A stretch of 64,000 nucleotides of DNA, from positions 47,001 through 111,000 of the forward strand of contig JAKLZA010000295.1 of assembly GCA_030704615.1 (NCBI GenBank), given 5' to 3'. Each line of letters begins with the position of its first letter. Positions within the stretch are counted from its first letter, which is position 1. Origin of the DNA: Takakia lepidozioides (taxonomy: Eukaryota; Streptophyta; Takakiopsida; Takakiales; Takakiaceae). Both the position numbers and the translations under genes were made by a program. Positions 58,901 to 64,000 of the stretch are shown in pieces. The notes under the pieces are model-generated. The model was not told where the DNA came from, searched no databases, and was given only the letters and a program-made list of their open reading frames with translations.

Positions 58901-61900
58901 TGATGGACAATCTCCACAGGTGACGACGAATGCGCAAGAGCAGCTGGACACACAAGCACATCAGTTCAAGATGGAGATATCTCCTGCAGCAGAGAGCCTA
59001 CGTGACTATGTGACGAGGTACTTTCTGCTCTACAAAACCAACCTATTCTTTCGGGAGATAGCAGATGCTCGCCGGAGCCACGAGTTCACCGACCAGCCGA
59101 ACGCGGACAAAGCAGCAATGCGCCTTCTGTACAGGTACATACGCGCTGCCTTTCTTTTCAAGTCCTGGCATTTCAGGATGTTAGAGGCCTAAGTGGTGTT
59201 AGGGAAAATGGCGCCGAATTTCCAGTCAGGGCTCCGAAAATGGCAAAGTCCCTAGACTGGCTGGCCCGGAACTGGAAATTCGGCGCCATTTTCCAGTTCC
59301 AGGCCCTATTGCCGTTCAGGGACTTAGCCATTTTCGGGCTAAGTCCCTAGTGTGGCTGGCCCGGAACTGGAAATTCGGCGCCGTTTTTCCAGTTCTAGGC
59401 CCTATTGCCGTCCAGGGACTTAGCCATTTTCGGGCTAAGTCCCTAGACTGGCTGGCCCTGAAGTGGAAATTCGGCGCCATTTCCAGTTCCAGGCCCTATT
59501 GCCGTCCAGGGACTTAGCCATTTTCTAAGTCCCTAGGGTGGCTGGCCAACTGGAAATTCGGCGCCCCAGTTCTAGGCCCTATTGCCGTCCAGGGACTTAG
59601 CCATAAGTCCCTAGACTGGCTGGCCCTGAAGTGGAAATTCGGCGCCATTTCCAGTTCCAGGCCTATTGCCGTCCAGGGACTTAGCCATTTTCGGCTAAGT
59701 CCCTAGGGTGGCTGGCCCGGAACTGGAAATTCGGCGCCGTTTCCAGTTCTAGGCCCTATTGCCGTCAGGGACTTAGCCATTAAGTCCCTAGGGTGGCTGT
59801 GGAAATTCGGCGCCGTTTTCCAGTTCCAGGCCTATTGCCGTCCAGGGACTTAGCCATTTTCGGGCTAAGTCCCTAACTGGGTGGCCCTGAAGTGGAAATT
59901 CGGCGCCATATTCCAGTTGTAGGCCCTATTGCCGTTCAGGTTAGCCATTTCGGACCTCATTGGGTTTTTCATGAATGCAGGTACTGTAAGTTCTCCTTTT
60001 GGAGAAAGGTCATCTGTCTTTCGAGCCACCATTCTTCCTGGCATGGAGGAACCCTGGGGCTGACTCCATGTACACTGACGATATTGTGAAGGAGTGGCAT
60101 CTGGAACATTTGCGTGATTGCCCTTGGTATGTGGACCTTCCGCCCGGCTCGCTCGACCCCGAGTTTCAATTGAAGCTGGATGCTGAATTCCGACGAAACC
60201 GGGCTCCGCTGCCTCCGTTGGGTGCAAAAGAGGCAAAAGCGCTTGCGAACTCCAGGAAAGCGGCAGAGCTTGCTCAGGCAGGAATTCAGAGAAATTGCAT
60301 GAGAAGAGTAAAGGTCAAAGGAAAAGGACAAGGAAACAGGTGACTGCAGTAACACCCAAAAAGAAGAAAACCATCGGGGCATCGGAGGAGGCGCAGGAGG
60401 GGACCCAAGAGAGTGACTCCGACGCCGATTTTGTTCAAGGTCCTGCGACTGCTGTTGCTCCTACCCAGTCACCGGTCGTCCGGGTTCCCAAGTCAGTTCG
60501 GAGTGGGACTGGCTCTGCCAAGAAGTTGGCATTTGAGGGCGAGCCTACACGGCGGTATTCGGCGGTGACGTTTACGCACAGGCCAAAGCTAGAACCTCCA
60601 ACCATCATCCAATGCGTCAATGAGAGCTTCCTTGACGCTCTCGCTGCCAGGGCGAAGAAGGTGGCACACAACAAGTCTCTGGCGGAGCAGAAGGGAAAAG
60701 CCAAGAAGAGGGCTGCCGGTACAGAGCCTAAAGACACCCCTGGTTTTGAAGCCATGATGGAATTCTTCACGGCTGTGAGCACGAATTGCAAGAGCACTCG
60801 GGGGGGGTTGAGGTGGAGAGAGCTTGCGACATGATTCTCCTCGACATTCCAGATGGGGAGCTGCTGGAGGGCCTGGATGGTGTGCCACCTGGAACAGGTT
60901 TACTGAGGACTACTGGAAAGCCGGGTTTGGGCTGGCGGGGATGCTTCTGGATGACGGTGGATGTGTGGTTGTCCTTGCCACGAGAGGGAAGACCACAGAG
61001 AATGCGGTGGCAAGGTGGACACCGAAAAGTGTCACCCCGGTCCTCCTCAGAAAATGGTTCTGCATCAGTACGCAGGGGTTGCGAACAGAGGGCCAAAGTG
61101 TAAGTTATCAATCTATTGCATTCACTTCATATTGTGGTGTATGTTAAGTAGACCCTGGAATTGATCCATTCTTTGTTGGATGTGCAGACATTGGTGTTTG
61201 AGGCATATTGCTTTGTGAAGAGAGGGTCTACGTTCAAATTCCGCAACGACGGTCGTCTTGTTGATGCGCTGTGGACCCTGTAACCTACGATGTCCTCTAC
61301 AACTATGTGCCCCACTCTAGTATGCCGAAGGACACAAAGACAGGCAAACCGTGGCGGTACAGCCGGACCCGAAGCCCTGCTTTCATCCAAACCCTCATGG
61401 AGACGTGCTCGGATGTCCAAGGGCGGATTCTGGACCTCACATGCGGCACGGGTAAGCCTTCACGTGCTCAGTTTGTCCCCTGGCCCCATTGCAATTGCAT
61501 GCCGCAAGCTATTAACCGCCCGCTTTGTTCCTCAGGTGCTTCAATGTGGGCAGGGACGTTGTCCGACAGGCATGTGTTCGCCTTCGAGCCAGATACTGCC
61601 CTCCACAACTCGGAACTTGCAGCGGCTGAACGTCTGCCGAAAGAGGAAGAGGCATCCTCGGAGGATGAGGAAAAATCCGAGAAGGAGCAGGGGGAGGAAG
61701 TTGGGATCGAGGCCGAGGAGCCCCCGGTTTACGAGTGAGTGGTGGCATTGTAAGTTGCCTCCAGATTTTGTGAGGCACCTCCCTCCGCTCTCTTATTTCA
61801 TTGAAAACCCTTTCTGGTTGTGCTGGTATTGACATTCTTCAAGTGGATTTGTTCTTACTGTAGGATGCCAAGTACTGCCGGAGGGACGTCTACACCGGAG

Positions 61901-62323
61901 TTCATGGGCAGGAGGAACGTGCCTTTTTTTGCCAGGGGAGATTTCATGCCTAGTCCAGAAAGGGAGTACATCCTGCCTACTTATGCTGCCCGGCTTGCTT
62001 CGGTGTCCATTAGGAGGTGTTCCGAACGTAGTCGTGTACAGCAGATTTTAGACGAGGCAAGCCTCAAGAAAATGAAGATGAGGGAGGAGGCAGCAGCTAT
62101 TAGAGCCCGTCGGGCTCGTAGATTTGTGTTGGATTCTGCTGAGGAAAGTGGGGGAGAAGACGCAGAAGATTCCCAGGAGGTGAGGTGGACAGTCCCCCAA
62201 GGAGAGGACGGGATTTTTGAGAGGCATAGTGGAACTGATGCATCACAGAGCTCGGAGGATGAGGGGGATGAGGGGGATGAGGAAGAAGGTGGGGCAAGTT
62301 CCTCGGAGGGTGTAGGAGAGTAG
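55921..62323 (+). CDS. Gene X: ParB-like plus DNA methyltransferase-like protein
   Basis: Proposed exons: 55921-56131 (start uncertain, 55776 is an alternative), 56479-57918, 58037-58227, 58329-58612, 58698-58817, 58920-59134, 59981-61099, 61188-61451, 61536-61734, 61864-62323. The order is a charged Lys/Glu-rich N-terminus; a ParB/sulfiredoxin-like segment (LRIPLCRLVSLQVVRPALPG, FRDGYRMGSAAFYVSI, WDGNHR at 57761-57778); helical segments; FLAWRNPGADSMYT with RDCPWYVDLP; a basic linker; then a methyltransferase-like part with DMILLDIPDG (60828-60857, motif IV-like), GMLLDDGGCVVVLAT (60938-60982) and GRILDLTCGTG then HVFAFEPD (motifs I/II, split by an intron); and an acidic tail. Motif IV before I is the beta-class order. 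DIPD in place of D/N/S-PP-Y/F makes catalysis doubtful. Single-base frame changes recur (near 57185, 58120, 58520, 60020, 60340, 60815, 60890). Confidence 0.65.
59195..59960. repeat. Palindrome array in a gene X intron
   Basis: Eight or nine units of 81-95 bp. Each has a GGAAATTCGGCGCC block (starts 59274, 59369, 59464, 59552, 59633, 59725, 59811, 59894) and most have an inverted repeat with arms GGGACTTAGCC and GGCTAAGTCCC. The array fills the intron 59135-59980, immediately before the exon encoding the FLAWRNPGADSMYT segment. Confidence 0.9.
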
Positions 62324-62386
62324 TGCCCATTCCGGCTATGACAGTTAGAACACACTTGTATAGACGTGGCTTGCCACAAAATTTGC

Positions 62387-62392
62387 AATAAA
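62387..62392 (+). terminator. Polyadenylation signal of gene X
   Basis: AATAAA 64 bp after the stop codon at 62321-62323. It marks the probable 3' end of X and separates it from the convergent gene Y. Confidence 0.6.
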
Positions 62393-62399
62393 ATGTTGC

Positions 62400-62640
62400 A
62401 TTTTAAGTCCACTGGTGCCACATTCCAACTTCACATGACCCTATTTCCGTGCCTCCTAACCCTATTTCCGTGGACTCACAATGGTCTGCTCATGCTTTTT
62501 TTTTTTTCCGCTCATGCTCATGCCGCTCATGCTCATGCCGCTCATGAAATAGCAGCCCCCCATTCACCCATTCGGGCCTTTTGGTGACATGTTCCACAAA
62601 ACCAAAACAGTAGACCAGTTAGCTATAGAATAAAATCCAC
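62400..62640. repeat. Gap between X and Y with CATGAGC repeat
   Basis: Short direct repeat CCTATTTCCGTG (62441, 62460), an interrupted T run (62497-62508) and CGCTCATGCTCATGC repeats ending CATGAAATAGC (62508-62556). This is the inverse of the repeat that interrupts the gypsy element at 49.10 kb. Confidence 0.6.
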
Positions 62641-62682
62641 ATGGAAATGAAAAACATTCAAAGCAGAGTTTTGTGTGGGCAC

Positions 62683-63289
62683 CTTAGTGAGGAAAGAAAC
62701 CAGGACGTCCCAAGTTTTTGATTTCTCTCCTTTGAATGTGGATTTTCTGGACTCCATCATTGCCAAGAAGCTCTCATTAACCACCTCACTTTGATATTGA
62801 CCCAAAACCCGAGAAGGGTGTTATTAGGCCTCGTAAGGCTGTTCTCTACTTTTCGGAGTTCTCTTGTCCTTCCGATTCGGAGAAGGCTGATGCTCTGTGG
62901 TGTCCTCCACAGCCTGTTCTTGCCCTGCCACACTCTTCCCCTTCCCCTTCCCATCCCCAGCACCCTTCCTTTTCCGCTTGGGAGTGCTACTTTTCTCCGG
63001 CTCCTTTGCGGTGAGGGATTGAATTGTTCTCTCCTGAATGTCTTTGTCACTGAGTGGTGCCAGTGCTGCTACGTTGTCATTAAAGTTCCTCATGACCACC
63101 TCCTCGAATGGTGTGTCTTGTTTTGGTAAGTCAAGGTACCATCCGCAGTCTCTGAAGTGCACCCTGCTCCAGTCCTTCGCAATCCCAGCCGTGTACATTG
63201 TCTTGTCCTTAGAGGGGTCCGCCCAAATGTAAATGAAATCCGGGTCATCGCTGAGATATTTCCCCGGAATGAGGACATGGTAGATGTAC
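62683..63289 (-). pseudogene. Gene Y: paralogue of X, partial
   Basis: One exon is visible. From an acceptor at 63290-63291 it encodes RYIYHVLIPGKY-like residues, DPDFIYIWADPSKDKTMYT and RDCGWYLDLP, matching X at FLAWRNPGADSMYT and RDCPWYVDLP. A Lys/Arg-rich linker (KRKRKGAGDGKGKGKS) follows, then two adjacent in-frame stops (plus 62821-62826), after which the same frame continues with VVNESFLAMMESRKS, matching VNESFLDAL of X. It ends at a donor-like site (62682) only 360 bp from the end of X, so no methyltransferase-like part exists. Upstream exons lie beyond the window. Confidence 0.7.
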
Positions 63290-63376
63290 CTGGAAAACAC
63301 ACCCAAAATAACAATTTCATGAAGGTTACAGTTCAGCAGACACACAGCAGGTACACAGTAGTTTTGATGCCTCAAC

Positions 63377-64000
63377 CAACCTTGTGTTGACGCAAGGTTG
63401 ATTGAGCCATCAAAACTTGCAGCCCAAACTAGCAATGAATACAAAGAATTGGTCTATTCTGAGCAAGAATCAACCTTGCGTCAACGCAAGGTTGAACAGT
63501 GCGTACAAGCATAACTTCCCTATAGAGATGAAATCAAACGTAAATCAACCTTGCGTTAACACAAGGTTGATATGAGTCCGGAAAAAGATCATTCAAAAAC
63601 AAATTTTAAAACCAAGAAACGATATCTTGTGTGCATGAAACAACCTTGCGTTGACGCAAGGTTGAAAATCCCTTACAAGAAGATCTGAAGGAAACAAATG
63701 AAAGCAAACGGAAATTGACCTTGAGATGATGCAAGGTTGATTTGGGTCTGGAAAAGTACGCACGTATTGCAGAATTCGAAGCCTACGCAAAATGTACTCC
63801 GGTTTTCAATCAACCTTGAGTCAACGCAAGGTTGATTACTGATTACAGAAAAAACTCAAAAATACAGTTGCATACAACCGGCACTCAACCTTGCGTCAAC
63901 GCAAGGTTGGGACATGCCTGCAAAAGAAGCATACCACACAAAGAAAAAAGGAAATAAAATACACAATGCTGAGCCTGAATCAACCTTGCGTTGACGCAAG
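63377..64000. repeat. Palindrome array with 170-bp dimeric period in a gene Y intron
   Basis: Eight palindromes start at 63377, 63471, 63546, 63641, 63717, 63811, 63886 and 63981 (the last cut by the window edge). The perfect form has arms CAACCTTGCGT and ACGCAAGGTTG around a 2-nt centre. Spacing alternates 94, 75, 95, 76, 94, 75, 95. The palindromes are well kept while the 51- and 70-nt spacers are strongly diverged in sequence but constant in length. Confidence 0.95.

Noticed and set aside
60828-61453. MT-A70 (METTL3-type) RNA methyltransferase
   Set aside because: No DPPW motif, and the motif I-like DLTCGTG follows rather than precedes the motif IV-like DIPD; the beta-class DNA methyltransferase order fits better.
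63377-64000. CRISPR array
   Set aside because: Repeats and fixed-length spacers look superficially CRISPR-like, but spacing alternates between two values, spacers remain partly related to each other, the array is in an intron of a eukaryotic gene and there are no cas genes.

Overview
The window is nuclear DNA of a repeat-rich plant-lineage eukaryote. A 13-exon GT-AG gene encodes a plant-type mitochondrial branched-chain keto-acid dehydrogenase E1 beta subunit, and most of the rest is LTR retrotransposons, LINEs, SINEs, DNA transposons and their wrecks. The repeat style (arrays of GGAAATTC-GGCGCC palindromes, SWIM-type transposase families) suggests a charophyte such as Chara, but that is an impression from memory and cannot be tested here.

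Layout. 0.2-3.3 kb: nested 3' pieces of a LINE (minus). 4.9-5.1 kb: tRNA-derived SINE. 5.6-9.4 kb: a second LINE family (minus). 9.68-10.49 kb: non-autonomous hAT element with an 8-bp target duplication. 10.6-11.3 kb: LTR-element gag fragment. 11.9 kb: possible second SINE. 13.09-22.99 kb: BCKDHB-type gene (minus), with LINE pieces in one intron and a complete 4.5-kb Ty1/copia element in another. 23.7-25.8 kb: unidentified broken gene. 27.3-29.7 kb: 3' half of a Ty3/gypsy element with a PHD finger. 29.6-33.5 kb: gene 'Z' (minus). 34.3-37.8 kb: SWIM/DDE transposase copy 1 (plus). 38.2-46.5 kb: a second gypsy element with a large coiled-coil ORF after pol. 47.1-49.1 kb: gypsy RT fragment. 49.6-53.2 kb: SWIM/DDE transposase copy 2 (minus). 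53.4-55.75 kb: dense palindromic arrays. 55.8-62.3 kb: gene 'X' (plus). 62.7-64 kb: gene 'Y' (minus), running off the edge.

The most interesting feature is the X/Y/Z family. All three are mutually homologous multi-exon genes. X and Z carry a ParB/sulfiredoxin-like segment with a WDGNHR motif. X alone extends into a segment that looks like a beta-class DNA amino-methyltransferase (motif IV-like before motif I-like). Z and X each sit head-to-head with a SWIM-domain transposase gene, so the pair looks like one two-gene unit seen twice, possibly a transposon that carries a DNA-modification-like gene. All three genes have introns packed with short perfect palindromes at regular spacing. The palindrome sequences differ between genes but Y and Z share the same centre (CGT-CA-ACG); in Y the spacing alternates 94/75 bp, giving a 170-bp dimeric period.

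Single-base insertions or deletions recur throughout, including three in the otherwise perfectly conserved dehydrogenase gene. Frame breaks here therefore cannot be taken by themselves as proof of pseudogenes; assembly error is a real alternative.
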